64,000 nt of DNA from Streptomyces angustmyceticus (GCF_019933235.1 NZ_CP082945.1:1116001-1180000); one strand, 5' to 3'; counted from the first letter of the stretch, positions 1-8,746 are shown. Translations and numbers: made by a program. The notes: generated from the letters alone by a model not told the origin.

Positions 1-36
1 AGTCCCGCCGACTACGAGACCGCCCTCGCGGCCTGA
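1..36 (+). pseudogene. C-terminal tail of an IS3-family transposase (window edge)
   Basis: The first twelve codons read SPADYETALAA and stop. This matches the usual end of IS3-family OrfB transposases, where an SPADYE-like motif follows the HSALGY segment of the integrase core. The rest of the gene would lie left of the window. About 45 bases follow before recognisable sigma-factor coding sequence begins, and they probably hold the IS terminal inverted repeat. The identification rests on a very short peptide. Confidence 0.5.
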
Positions 37-61
37 CCACCACACCAAGGGTGTCCGTCAA

Positions 62-289
62 AGCGGAACAAGCTCACCTGCCCTCGCACTGGCAGAAGAC
101 ATCCAGGCTCTCAAGCCACACCTGGCCGAGCTCGGCGACCGCGACCGCACTCTCCTCGAACTCCGCTTCGGCGCCGAGATGCCCCAGAGCGAAATCGGCG
201 AGGAACTCGGCCTCTCCCAGATGCACGTCTCCCGCCTCATCACCCGCATCTGCACACACCTGCGGGAAGAGATGCTGGCCACCGACTGA
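62..289 (+). pseudogene. Remnant of a SigB/SigF-type RNA polymerase sigma factor (region 4)
   Basis: The reading frame ending at 289 encodes LAELGDRDRTLLELRFGAEM, then QSEIGEELGLSQMHVSRL and LREEMLATD. This is a clear sigma-70 region 4 of the B/F/G stress subfamily, with the helix-turn-helix that contacts the -35 element. Regions 2 and 3 are absent, because the reading upstream runs into the end of an IS3-type transposase. The simplest reading is an insertion that cut the sigma gene, with the 5' part left of the window or lost. If the upstream part survives beyond the edge it may be a disrupted gene rather than a fragment. Confidence 0.7.
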
Positions 290-401
290 CTGAACAGCAC
301 CTCAACTGCTGCTCACAGCATGCCACTTGCCTCCGCATGGGCCTGCCGGGGCAAGAGGTTCAGCTGCCCGTAAGCCCGCCGCAGCTGCTCCTTGCCCATA
401 G

Positions 402-1030
402 TTGAAACGGCCCTCACTATTCTTCTTTGACCTCTTCGTAGTGATGCTCCTTGGCCGGAACGCCCGGTCCACGGTGGGAGCGTTTGCCCGCCTGACGACG
501 CCTCCCGACGGCGAAAGAACGCCGGCCGCCGTCCTGGCACCCGCAGACGCCGACGACGACATCGACTGGACGACGCCGGTGGACTCCACGGGCATCCGGG
601 CCCACCAGCACGCCGCGGGAGCACGCAAAAAGAGGCGACGTGCTCCGGCGAGCCTGCCGATCGCGCACTTGGACGCTCCCGCGGCGAGCTGAACACCAAG
701 GCACACCTGGCCGCCGACGGCGCTGCACGGCCTCTGACCTTCACCGTCACCGCAGGCCAAGCCGGTGACGCCCCTACCTTCGCGACGGCGATGTCTGGCA
801 TCCCCGTGCCGCGAAACGGCCCGGGCAGGCTGAGAACCAGCCCCTCGCCGTGCTGGTCGGCCGGGCCCACTCATCCCGCCATCCGCAGCCACCTGCGACG
901 CCGAGGCATCCGCGCAGCACCGCAGCCCCTCGACCAGATCGGCCCCGCCTGCGGCGAGGCTGTCAGGTCAGGTGACCGCCCGCCCGACTTCGACGTTTAC
1001 TACAAGCGCCTGGTCCGCCTCGCCGCATAG
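402..1030 (+). pseudogene. Decayed IS5-family transposase (DDE type)
   Basis: Two overlapping frames together rebuild part of an IS5-family (IS427-like) transposase. The frame through 692 has WTTPVDSTGIRAHQHAAGARKK, which contains the DST and RAHQHAAGA motif of this group. The frame from about 680 to 1030 continues GELNTKAHLAADGAARPLTF, VTAGQAGDAPTF and RSHLRRRGIRAA, then degenerates before the ERCFNRLK region that should carry the last catalytic acid. At least one frameshift and a truncated C-terminus make it inactive. No terminal repeats could be fixed. Confidence 0.75.
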
Positions 1031-1627
1031 GACACCGTCTAATGACCACAATCCGGCATTGCGTGATATCGAGCCGGCTCCGTGCTCGCACTGGCACGGC
1101 TCAGCTCACCCAGGCAACCTCACCCCGCCGCGCGAAAGGGCTGGGCGACCTGGATCGGCCCGCCACCGACGACGGGTTTTGACGCCTCCGCCCGCGAGCT
1201 GCGCCCCAGCCTCCCCCGGGTGGGCATTCACCGTCTCCCGGCACCCATAATGCGGGGCGGTACCGAATTGCGCCCTGTGGCGCCCTCGCGCAAAGCCATG
1301 AAAGCCGCAGCAGCTTCTGGGTGGCGGCGTTCGGCATATGTGACCCGTCCACCCCACCCACACACCTCAGGGGAAATTCCCTGCCTGAAGCCCGCGGTCG
1401 TCTAGGGTCAGTGACGGTCGCGGGCTTCCTGAGGCTCCGCCGAACAGTCGGGCGACAGCACGGCTACCCGGCAAGCTTCGGGCGGCGTACCGCTCGGCGC
1501 TTGTCGCGAGGTACACCGTGACGCTCTACGTTCGCCGGGCTGACGGCGCACTGGAGGGCGACTCGGCCACCTCGGTGAGTGGCTCCCGGCGCGCGCGATG
1601 ATGCGGACGATTCGCTCGGCTCATGAC
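1031..1627. other. Intergenic stretch without a supported gene
   Basis: No reading frame here looks like a conserved protein on either strand. The only clear structure is the hairpin at 1387-1428. Confidence 0.5.
1387..1428. terminator. Inverted repeat, probable transcription terminator
   Basis: Two perfect 10-base arms (GAAGCCCGCG and its complement) flank a loop of about 22 bases. There is no clear T-run, as is common in Streptomyces. It lies downstream of the small membrane-protein gene on the minus strand, so it could end that transcript. Confidence 0.5.
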
Positions 1628-2074
1628 CTACCGGTGGGCAGGTCGATGTCCGAACAGGTGCCACTTGTGACGGTGTCCGTCACCGTCGGGTCGGCCACCC
1701 CGAGGGGAGCTGCCGTCCTGCCGTGCCGCCGTTCCCAGGTCGCTCCTCGTGTCAGGGTGGTCGACGCGGCCCTCGTGGTCCGTGCCGCGTGCAGCGGCTG
1801 CATCGTGGCGCTCCCCTTTGAGCGCTTGACGCATTGCATGCTTCTTGCGGGTGCTGCGGCGCATGCCGCCGAGCAGCAGACTCAGCCCAAGCACTGCCAC
1901 TGCGCCGATGATGGCACCCAAGAGGAACAACATGCCGGTGGATCCGGTCATGTGGTACCCGAATACCTTGAACGCTGCCGTCAGCTCGTGTGCGCTACCC
2001 ATGTTGGTAACAACGGCGGCGACGCCGACGACTACCGCAGCGATCAAGAGGATGACTCCGAGAATCACAATCAT
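1628..2074 (-). CDS. Small two-helix membrane protein, function unknown
   Basis: A 148-residue protein. Residues 1-23 (MIVILGVILLIAAVVVGVAA) and about 43-65 (MLFLLGAIIGAVAVLGLSLL) are strong membrane segments separated by a short loop. A basic patch (RRSTRKKHAMRQ) then leads into a long hydrophilic, Asp/His/Gly-rich tail, probably cytoplasmic. The ATG is chosen because AGGAG lies 7 bases upstream and the protein begins immediately with a hydrophobic helix. The reading frame stays open far upstream of this ATG but gives no sensible protein there. Short LapA-like membrane proteins of this kind occur often in streptomycete stress clusters. No enzymatic motif is visible and no function is proposed. 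Confidence 0.7.
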   Translation of the reverse strand: MIVILGVILLIAAVVVGVAAVVTNMGSAHELTAAFKVFGYHMTGSTGMLFLLGAIIGAVAVLGLSLLLGGMRRSTRKKHAMRQALKGERHDAAAARGTDHEGRVDHPDTRSDLGTAARQDGSSPRGGRPDGDGHRHKWHLFGHRPAHR

Positions 2075-2202
2075 GACGAGCTCCTGATAATCACCCGAAA
2101 GCGCTGTTATCAGGCTGCACCCATCCGCTCGCAGGCACCACCGGGCACCTTCTTCAGCAGTTGCGCGCGATGCAAGAGCCCCGGGTTCGGAACACCGCCA
2201 GC

Positions 2203-2470
2203 AGAAGAACGAGAGCACGACCGGTCCTCCCAGCCGGAGCGCTACGTGCCCCAGGTGGACCACCGCAAGGAGGACACAGGGCAGGAGAAGGTGCCACCGG
2301 CGAACGAGATGAAAAGCGAGACCAAGGGCAGCGAACCCCGAGCGGCTCAGACCGACGAGAAGGGCGTGAGGACAGACCGGCTCCGAGAGTCGCTCATCGG
2401 CCGACCGGAGCCCGGGATGCCGCGGCGCACTCTGACGTGGACCGCAAAGCCCGGGCCGTCGCTGTACTGA
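2203..2470 (+). pseudogene. Frameshifted copy of a small hydrophilic stress-type protein
   Basis: The translation ERYVPQVDHRKEDTGQEKVP, then PANEMKSETKG and RAAQTDEKG, closely matches the intact protein on the opposite strand at 10886-11251 (ERYAPEADHSKEGAGQEKVP, then PASEVKSETKG, RAAQSDEKG). Its final part, GARDAAAHSDVD, appears in another reading frame, so there is a frameshift near 2390. The N-terminal third is also missing. It is therefore a decayed paralogue, and its presence shows duplication inside this region. Confidence 0.7.
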
Positions 2471-3017
2471 GCGAGACGCTGGAACTCTTGGGGCCAGGTC
2501 TATCGGCTGGTCCGAGTCGGCGGCCTTCCGCTGCCTGGAAGCCGACAGCTCTGCTGGTGCGCGACACGCCGCGCCGGCTTCGGTCTGGGCCCGCCACCGA
2601 TGCCCTCTACCAAGTGCCGGTGAGTCCATACCTGCGGGTGCCCGATGCTGCTCGCCAGAGTGCGTGGCCCGGGGCGACAGGGTCGGTACGGGCGGACCGC
2701 TCTCCTGGTTTCGGCCCCTCAGCATCGCGGCCGTGAAAGAGCCGCGATGACCTCACCCACCTCACGCCGACCGTGATCACGGACGAGAGGGCCGACGTCG
2801 GCCGGGAGGCCGCCGGTGTGCGACGCAATGAGCCCCCTGCTGCGGGCTGCCGCGCAGTCCGCGCCCTCGACGCACGGACGAGAGGGAAGCAGCCAAGGCC
2901 CAGGCCGAAGCCCCGCATGCACGCGCGACCGTCGAGGCCGATGGGGGCAGGCGCAGCGCAGCATCCTCGATGAGGTGTATGTCCTCGCCTAGGGCACCTC
3001 GGTACCGGAGGCGCCCG
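2471..3017. other. Intergenic stretch with a possible unrecognised gene remnant
   Basis: No intact gene is supported. On the plus strand around 2870-3050 two frames give DEREAAKAQAEA, then ILDEVYVLA, stop and PVKEMVAALALLPSG. This reads like a broken protein with Ala/Glu-rich helices, but the family is not recognised. Confidence 0.3.
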
Positions 3018-3908
3018 TCAAGGAGATGGTCGCTGCGCTGGCGCTGTTGCCTTCTGGCACGCGCGCTCAACAGCTGCTCCTCCGCTCGGAGACGCGGCGG
3101 GTCGGCCCCGTTCGTCCCGTGCGGTCGATGGCTGCTCCGCCTCCGGGTCTGCTGCGCGTAGAGGCATGTCTCCCTGTGGTGTGTCGTCGAGCGCTATGCG
3201 CCGCAGGAAGGCGCCGAAGCCGTGCGGGGCCCGGGAGTCGGGTCGGGCTGAGGTGTGCACCGGGCAGGCGTCGGTGCGCAGGATGCGGTAGGCGCGCTGT
3301 TCGAGAGCGGCTACGAGCGCGCGGTCCTCTCCGTGGGCGAGAGCGGCGAATCCGCCCGTCGCGCGGTAGGGCGCGGCTGCTACGCCGAGGTTGGCGCCGT
3401 GGACGTGCGGGTGCCCCCAGGGGTGGGGTGGTGCGGGACGGCCGGCGAAGTAGTGGGCACGGTGCCGGGCCGCCGTCCGAGGGGCGAGTGCGGCGTGCGG
3501 GCGGATGCGCACGGTGCCGACGACGCAGTGCCAGCCCTGGCGCGCGCACCGCAGCTGGTGGGCCAGCCATCGTGGCGGTACGAGGGAGTCGGCGTCCGTC
3601 GTCGCGATCCATGCCCGCTCCGCTCGGGAGCCGAGCAGGCGGAGGGCGCACGCCACGCCAGCTGCTCGGGCGGCCCCGACGTTGTGCGCCGGCAGTTCGA
3701 CGATCGCCGCGCCCCAGTGCGCGGCGATCGCGGCCGTGGTGTCCGTGCAGGCGTCTGCGGCGACCACCGTCACCACGGGCACTGCGGCTGCCTCCGGGTG
3801 GCGGAGAGCCATGCGGAGGGCGGCCAGTGCGGCCGGGAGTTCGTGCGCTTCGTTGTGCGCGGGGATGACCACGGCGAGCGCCGAGGGAGGGGGTGGTGGC
3901 CGTTTCAC
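3018..3908 (-). CDS. GT2-family glycosyltransferase
   Basis: A 296-residue GT-A glycosyltransferase. The N-terminus LAVVIPAHNEAHELPAALAA is the family's nucleotide-sugar binding start, and TTDADSLVPP is the DxD-type metal/nucleotide site. GANLGVAAAPYRATGGF and HGEDRALVAAL resemble the acceptor-side motifs that end in an acidic catalytic residue. No membrane segments are seen, so it is probably soluble or peripheral. The GTG start overlaps the stop of the upstream methyltransferase by 4 bases (GTGA), which fixes the start and implies translational coupling. It is the last gene of a four-gene operon. The donor and acceptor are unknown. The C-terminal 40 residues are low in complexity and may be disordered. 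Confidence 0.88.
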   Translation of the reverse strand: MKRPPPPPSALAVVIPAHNEAHELPAALAALRMALRHPEAAAVPVVTVVAADACTDTTAAIAAHWGAAIVELPAHNVGAARAAGVACALRLLGSRAERAWIATTDADSLVPPRWLAHQLRCARQGWHCVVGTVRIRPHAALAPRTAARHRAHYFAGRPAPPHPWGHPHVHGANLGVAAAPYRATGGFAALAHGEDRALVAALEQRAYRILRTDACPVHTSARPDSRAPHGFGAFLRRIALDDTPQGDMPLRAADPEAEQPSTARDERGRPAASPSGGAAVERACQKATAPAQRPSP

Positions 3909-4522
3909 ACCAGGTCCTCGTGCTGGGCGGGCGAGCGCGGGGCACTGTGGTTGCCGCGGCGGCGCAGCAGGGTCTGGAGGGTGAAATCTGCGTCGCGGAC
4001 CTCGGTGAGCAGGGACAGCTGCGGGGTGGCGGCGACCGCGGTGGCGACTTCGGGGCCGGTGCGCACGTGCTCGGGTACGGGGTGGTTCCAGTGCACGGTG
4101 ATCAGCGTGCCTCCGGGTTCCAGGCAGGCCACGGTCTGGTCGAGGGTGTTTTGCAGTGTCGTGTCGTCGAAGTAGTAGAGGAGTTCGGAGAGGACGACGA
4201 GGTCGAAGGTGCCTTCTGGCCACTGGTCGGGGACGGTGAGCCGGCGCACGTCGACGTGCGGGAGGTCGCGGTTGCGCGCGTCGGCGGTGGCGACGGCGGA
4301 GGCGACGCGGTCGGTCGCGAGCAGATGGTCGCAGCGGGCGGCGAGTTGGCGGGTCAGGACGCCGACGGAGCAGCCCGGCTCGAAGCCGGCCCGGTAGTGC
4401 TGCCGGGGCAGCGAGGCGAGGGTCAGGGCGTACTTGCGGTGCTCGTACCAGCGGCCGGCCAGGTCCCAGGGGTCCGTAGAGGCGCCGTACATGGCCTCGA
4501 AGTAGCCGGGTGGGGTGCTCAA
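3905..4522 (-). CDS. SAM-dependent methyltransferase, NodS-like
   Basis: A 205-residue class I methyltransferase. PWDLAGRWYEHRKYALTLAS at the N-terminus and FEPGCSVGVLTRQLAARCD (motif I, SAM binding) followed by VVLSELLYYF (motif IV) are typical of the NodS family, which N-methylates the amino sugar of Nod factors. The chosen TTG start overlaps the TGA of the deacetylase gene before it, and its own stop overlaps the start of the glycosyltransferase gene, so all are likely made together. An ATG 11 codons in (at MYGASTDPW) is an alternative. The substrate is inferred only from family and context: probably an amine freed by the deacetylase. Confidence 0.87.
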   Translation of the reverse strand: MSTPPGYFEAMYGASTDPWDLAGRWYEHRKYALTLASLPRQHYRAGFEPGCSVGVLTRQLAARCDHLLATDRVASAVATADARNRDLPHVDVRRLTVPDQWPEGTFDLVVLSELLYYFDDTTLQNTLDQTVACLEPGGTLITVHWNHPVPEHVRTGPEVATAVAATPQLSLLTEVRDADFTLQTLLRRRGNHSAPRSPAQHEDLV

Positions 4523-5286
4523 CGGAACATCACCTCGAAGCGCCGGGTGTGGTGTGCGACCTCCTCCGGCGGGAGGATCGCCGCGTTCTGCGCGCCCTCG
4601 CCCAGGGGGTGGAGCTGGCTGACGAACTGCCCGATCGCCGCGGCCTTCAGCGCCGCGACATCGGCCGGCAGCCGCAGCAGCGCGGCGTCGCCCCAGGGGA
4701 CGCGTGGATCGCCCGGGCGGGCCCAGTGCCACATCCACACCGGATACATCCACAGCCGCACCCCCGCCTGCCGGCACACGCGGCGGGCGGCCCGTCCGGC
4801 CGCCTCGTGGTCACTGTGCAGATCCCCGGACCACGGGGCGGCACACCAGGCGGCGCCGGTCTCGCGCAGCAGAGCGGCGAGCCGTCCGGCCACCGCGGCT
4901 TCGTGGCGGTCGACCTGGGTGTCGGGCACGCCGAGACGCACCGGCCGTACGTCCGGTAGACCCAACACAGCGAGAGCGGAACGGAGTTCGGAGCTGCGTG
5001 TGCGGGCCAGCTGCTGTGGCGTGACAAGGGTGCTATGGGGATGCGACATCTCGCCATCGGTGATGGTCATGACGTGGACCTCGGTGCCGGCGGTGGCGAG
5101 GCGGGCGAGGGTGCCGCCGAAGCCCAGCACCTCGTCGTCGGGGTGGGCGGCCACGGCGACGACCGGACCGCCGGGCAGGGCCGCGGTGGGCAGACGGTGC
5201 AGGGCGTCCCACGCCGCCCACAGTCCCTCTGAGGTGCCCGGGGCGTCGATGGCGTCGGCAGCGGCCTGCCGGAGGTCTGCGCTCAC
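4519..5286 (-). CDS. PIG-L family deacetylase (LmbE-like)
   Basis: A 255-residue zinc-dependent N-deacetylase. VVAVAAHPDDEVLGFGGTLA carries the AHPDDE metal-binding motif, and SGDLHSDHEAAGRA carries the second histidine motif (HxDH). Relatives remove the N-acetyl group from GlcNAc-containing lipids, mycothiol precursors or antibiotics. The GTG start overlaps the stop of the acyl-CoA dehydrogenase gene by four bases (GTGA). Within the operon it would expose an amine that the next gene product, a NodS-like methyltransferase, could methylate. The natural substrate is not known. Confidence 0.9.
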   Translation of the reverse strand: MSADLRQAAADAIDAPGTSEGLWAAWDALHRLPTAALPGGPVVAVAAHPDDEVLGFGGTLARLATAGTEVHVMTITDGEMSHPHSTLVTPQQLARTRSSELRSALAVLGLPDVRPVRLGVPDTQVDRHEAAVAGRLAALLRETGAAWCAAPWSGDLHSDHEAAGRAARRVCRQAGVRLWMYPVWMWHWARPGDPRVPWGDAALLRLPADVAALKAAAIGQFVSQLHPLGEGAQNAAILPPEEVAHHTRRFEVMFR

Positions 5287-6305
5287 GCGGCCCCCTCGCC
5301 GCGCGCCAGCAGGGTGCCCAGTTCCGCGTCGCTGCGCTCGGCGTGGTGCTGGCGGAGGTAGACGGTGAGGTCCGCCACCGCTCGGGCGTGCGCGGCGTCC
5401 CGGCACAGCGGACCGGCGCCGGTGGCCCGTCCGACGTGCTGCAGCACCTCGGTGCAGACCTTCTCCACGAAGGCCCGCACCCGCAGGCTGCGCACCCGGC
5501 CTGTGCTGCTGCGGTCCAGGAAGTCCTCGTCGATCTCTTGCGCCGCGCGGTCGAGGACCGTCTCGGCGGCGTGCAATAGGGAGTCCGCCTGTCCCAGGTG
5601 GGCGGCGGCGTGCCCGTTCAGCGGGTGGCGCCCCGCCGCGTCCAGCAGAGTGTCGGCGACTGCTTGAGCGCCTCCCAGCCAGCAGGCCGCGACCCCGACA
5701 CCGCCGTGCTGGAAGCCCGCCCGTTGCACATAGCCCTCCATCTGCCCGACCGGCTCCGCGGGAACGTCGTGGAAGGTGACGTCGAGGGTGTCGCTGCCCA
5801 CCATGCCCAGCGCCTGCCAGCTGTCCGGCACCGGCGTCACGCCCCGGTCGGCGAGGCGCACGGCGAACAGGCGCCGTCCCTGGCCGGTCTCGGCCGTCAC
5901 CAGCGCGTGGGTGCAGATCCGTGCTCCGGAGCAGTACTGCTTGACGCCCCGCAGGCGCCAGCCGGTGCCGTCGCTGTCGGCGTGGAGTTCCGGGCCGGGC
6001 GCATGGGCCGCCCACACGCCCCACCGCTCTCCCGGGTTCGCCGCGCAGCCGTCCAGTTCGTCGAGGATCGCCACCGCATCGACATGTCCTTCGGCCAGCC
6101 GGGCTACGGACAGGTCCTGCCGTCCCAGGGCCCGCAGGGCCCCGAACCGTTCGGCGGTCCGCCCGGAGCCGGGCAGGGGAAGGTCCAGGACGTGCCCTTC
6201 GACCAGTCCGGCGAACTGCTCGGCGACCGCCTGAAAAGGGTCCGGGGCGCCCGGCCGGGCTGCGGAGGCCGCCCCGGTCCCCGCGGGCGGCACGGGAATC
6301 CCCAC
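5283..6305 (-). CDS. Acyl-CoA dehydrogenase family protein
   Basis: A 340-residue flavoprotein of the acyl-CoA dehydrogenase superfamily, slightly shorter than the usual 380. Recognisable parts are AVAILDELDGCAANPGERWG, LRGVKQYCSGARICTHALVT (FAD/substrate middle domain), SWQALGMVGSDTLDVTFHDV, and a helical C-terminal domain with CRDAAHARAVADLTVYLRQH. It is first in the four-gene operon. The GTG start at VGIPVPPAG has GGAGAGGAG just upstream; the open frame extends further up but lacks domain content. It may oxidise an acyl chain or act as an acyl-handling partner of the sugar-modifying enzymes that follow. The canonical catalytic glutamate could not be placed by eye. Confidence 0.83.
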   Translation of the reverse strand: MGIPVPPAGTGAASAARPGAPDPFQAVAEQFAGLVEGHVLDLPLPGSGRTAERFGALRALGRQDLSVARLAEGHVDAVAILDELDGCAANPGERWGVWAAHAPGPELHADSDGTGWRLRGVKQYCSGARICTHALVTAETGQGRRLFAVRLADRGVTPVPDSWQALGMVGSDTLDVTFHDVPAEPVGQMEGYVQRAGFQHGGVGVAACWLGGAQAVADTLLDAAGRHPLNGHAAAHLGQADSLLHAAETVLDRAAQEIDEDFLDRSSTGRVRSLRVRAFVEKVCTEVLQHVGRATGAGPLCRDAAHARAVADLTVYLRQHHAERSDAELGTLLARGEGAA

Positions 6306-6930
6306 CCTCGGCTCCTCTCCGCCACGGCATCGCTCTCGTGAGTAGTCTGCGGTCCCGTGCGACACCCCCGCACCTTGAGATCCACCAGTGTGCGGGGCCG
6401 GGACCTGCGCCTCCCCTGGAGTCGGGGTCCGGCGAGCCGCCCGGTCTGCGTCGCCGAGTGCTTTCGTCTCCGACCCAGGACACGCTCCGGGCCGGCCACG
6501 CAATAGAGGCCCTGACCGTCGCCGCGGTCGATGCGCCGCTCGGACAGCCGGTACAGCCGCAGCTGGGCACAGCTCCAGGTCGATCGCGTTCTTGAAGAGA
6601 CCTGGTTCCCATGCCGGATACGGTCACACTGCGGCCCCGGTCGCTCAAGGCCGCTCGCACGAGATCTCCCAAGACCGCGGTCACCGAACGTGCGCATCCG
6701 CGCCCCCTCGCATGGGGCGGGGAGCCACCACCCGTAGGTGGGGCGGCTGGTCCAGGTGGGTGCCGTCCGGGTGTCAGCAGCCAGCTCAGCGGGTGTGATG
6801 GGGACGCGGTCCTGCGACCGTCTCAGCGGACAGCGTCCCGAGCCGGTACTGCCGGCCAGCGAGGTTGTATGCGAAGCAGAGTTGAGCGCGCCGGCCGCTG
6901 TGGGCGCCGACTCTCGCGAAAGGAGTCACG
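6306..6930. other. Divergent promoter region, no gene seen
   Basis: This 625-base gap lies between the minus-strand four-gene operon and the plus-strand YihY-like gene, so it must hold promoters for both. No conserved reading frame or obvious operator was found. Confidence 0.5.
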
Positions 6931-7998
6931 GTGGCTACGCCCTCCTCGGATGGTCCGGACCGAGAACACCACGAGGTCGACGACGCTGACCACGGTGGTA
7001 GCGCTCACAGACGCCCGAGCGGCGACGGTGGCGGCGCGCGTCGCTCCCGCGCAGACGAGGATGGCGACGGCGGCGAGGCCGGTCGTCCGTCCCGGAAGGG
7101 TGCCGCCGACGGTGGTTTGTCCGCGGGCGTCGTGAAGCGCACGTTGCGCGAGTTCAAGGAGGACAATCTCACGGACTGGGCGGCTGCCCTGACCTACTAC
7201 GGAGTGCTGGCGATCTTCCCTGCCCTGCTGGCTCTGGTGTCCATTCTGGGTCTGCTGGGTCCTTCCGCCATCGACTCAATGATCAAGAATCTCTCCAGCA
7301 TCGCGCCCGGGTCCGTGCGCAGCCTCCTCACCACCATCCTGGAGCAGCTGAAGGGCGGCCAGGGCAAGGCCCTGCTCGCGTTGATCATCGGTATTGCCCT
7401 GGCTCTGTGGTCGGCCTCCGGCTACGTCGCCGCCTTCATGCGGGCGTCCAATGTCGTCTACGACATCGGTGAGGGCCGGCCGGTGTGGAAGACGCTGTGG
7501 GTCCGTCTCGGCATCACCATCGCCGTGGTGATCCTTCTGGCCCTCACCGCGGTCGGGGTCGTGTTCACCGGCACCGTGGCCAAGAAGATGGGGTCGATCC
7601 TGGGCCTGGGTGACACGGCAGTGACCGTGTGGAATGTCGCCAAGTGGCCCGTCATGCTCATCCTGGTCGCTCTGAGTGTCATGGTGCTGTACTGGGCAGC
7701 CCCAAACGTCAAACGCCGAATCCGGCGCGTGCTGCCCGGCGGCGTCCTGGCCGTGGCCATCTGGCTCATCGTCTCTGCACTGTTCGCCCTCTACGTCGCC
7801 AATTTCAGCAGCTACAACAAGACCTACGGAACCTTCGCCACCCCTATCGTCGCGCTGATCTGGCTGTGGCTCACCAACATCGCGATCCTGCTCGGGCTGG
7901 AGTTCAATGCCGAACTTGAACGCGGACGCGCCACCGAACGCGGCCATCCCCCGGGTGACGAGCCCTACGCCGAGCCCCGCGACACTCGCAAGCTCTGA
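6931..7998 (+). CDS. YihY/BrkB-family inner membrane protein
   Basis: A 355-residue YihY/virulence-factor BrkB family protein, once misnamed ribonuclease BN. A hydrophilic, probably disordered N-terminus of about 70 residues leads into REFKEDNLTDWAAALTYYGV, the family's diagnostic segment. Six hydrophobic segments follow, including FPALLALVSILGLL, ALLALIIGIALALW, VVILLALTAVGVVF and the final TPIVALIWLWLTNIAILLGL. LPGGVLAVAIWLIVSALFAL is also characteristic. The GTG start has AAAGGAG at good spacing. Role in the cell is not established for the family; relatives cluster with stress genes in actinobacteria. Confidence 0.88.
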   Translation: MATPSSDGPDREHHEVDDADHGGSAHRRPSGDGGGARRSRADEDGDGGEAGRPSRKGAADGGLSAGVVKRTLREFKEDNLTDWAAALTYYGVLAIFPALLALVSILGLLGPSAIDSMIKNLSSIAPGSVRSLLTTILEQLKGGQGKALLALIIGIALALWSASGYVAAFMRASNVVYDIGEGRPVWKTLWVRLGITIAVVILLALTAVGVVFTGTVAKKMGSILGLGDTAVTVWNVAKWPVMLILVALSVMVLYWAAPNVKRRIRRVLPGGVLAVAIWLIVSALFALYVANFSSYNKTYGTFATPIVALIWLWLTNIAILLGLEFNAELERGRATERGHPPGDEPYAEPRDTRKL

Positions 7999-8559
7999 GA
8001 ACTGCAGGGAATCGACATGATCGTCAGCGAGACGAGCGGCAGGCAGAACGCCCGTCGATGAGCAAGGGGCGCGCGCTGTCACCGATGAGGGGTGAGCTCG
8101 ACCCGGCGTTGGCCCAGCGGGATGGTGAGTGGCAGCAGCCGCTTATGCACATCGGCAGCTGGGGCCGTGATCTCGTCGACCAGCCGCTTCCGCGGCCGAC
8201 CGACGGCAACCCGCCGCGGCGGTGCCACCGGTACCTCGCGGCGGGTGCGGCCGCTGCGGGTGCGCTCGTGGCTAGCGTCTCCTGCACCGGATCGTTGCCG
8301 GCCACCGCGTCAGGCGCCAGATGACCACCTAACGGTGTGCCTCGCCACGGGCACCGCCGCCCTTGCCCACTGCGGATCGTCGTGCACGACGGCGTGCTCC
8401 CCGGGAGTGTCGCCGCGCTCGTCGCCGCCGACGGACTGAGCAGTGCGCCCGCGCCGAACTCGTCTTCCGTCAGTTGTCAGAGCCTCGATCGGGGTGGTTG
8501 CAGGCTGATGAGCCACGGCTCGACCAGAGCGTCGGCCAGGTTGGGAAACACACGGAAGA
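7999..8559. other. Intergenic stretch, no supported gene
   Basis: Reading frames on both strands are open because of high GC but show no family resemblance. A minus-strand stretch around 8040-8200 reads VGRPRKRLVDEITAPAADVH, which could be a gene remnant but is not recognised. Confidence 0.4.
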
Positions 8560-8746
8560 CGCCCTCGGTCCCGGTGAGCTCCAGCACACTGGGCAACGGA
8601 GTGCCGCACCAGCTCGATCGCCAGAGCGTCCACAAGCCGTTTGCGGTCCTTGCTGCCCGGGGTGCCTGGTCGAACCGTGCGAAGAGCTCCCCGACCTCCC
8701 GGTGATCAGCAACCAGCTCCGCCATCACATCCCCGTCATGCTCCAC
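8560..8746 (-). pseudogene. Frameshifted hemerythrin (HHE-domain) gene
   Basis: From a GTG at 8746 the frame gives VEHDGDVMAELVADHREVGE, LFARFDQAP, the start of an HHE cation-binding domain with the iron-ligating His of DHREV. A second frame continues RLVDALAIELVRHSVAQ, the next conserved helix with a further His. The ligands beyond this (the EEYLYP and HA..E segments) are gone. At least one frameshift plus C-terminal loss make it non-functional. Intact relatives bind a di-iron centre and are stress-induced in Streptomyces. Confidence 0.65.

Noticed and set aside
8024..8324. Overlapping frames of 90 codons on both strands
   Set aside because: Neither shows family resemblance or a ribosome-binding site strong enough to support a gene.
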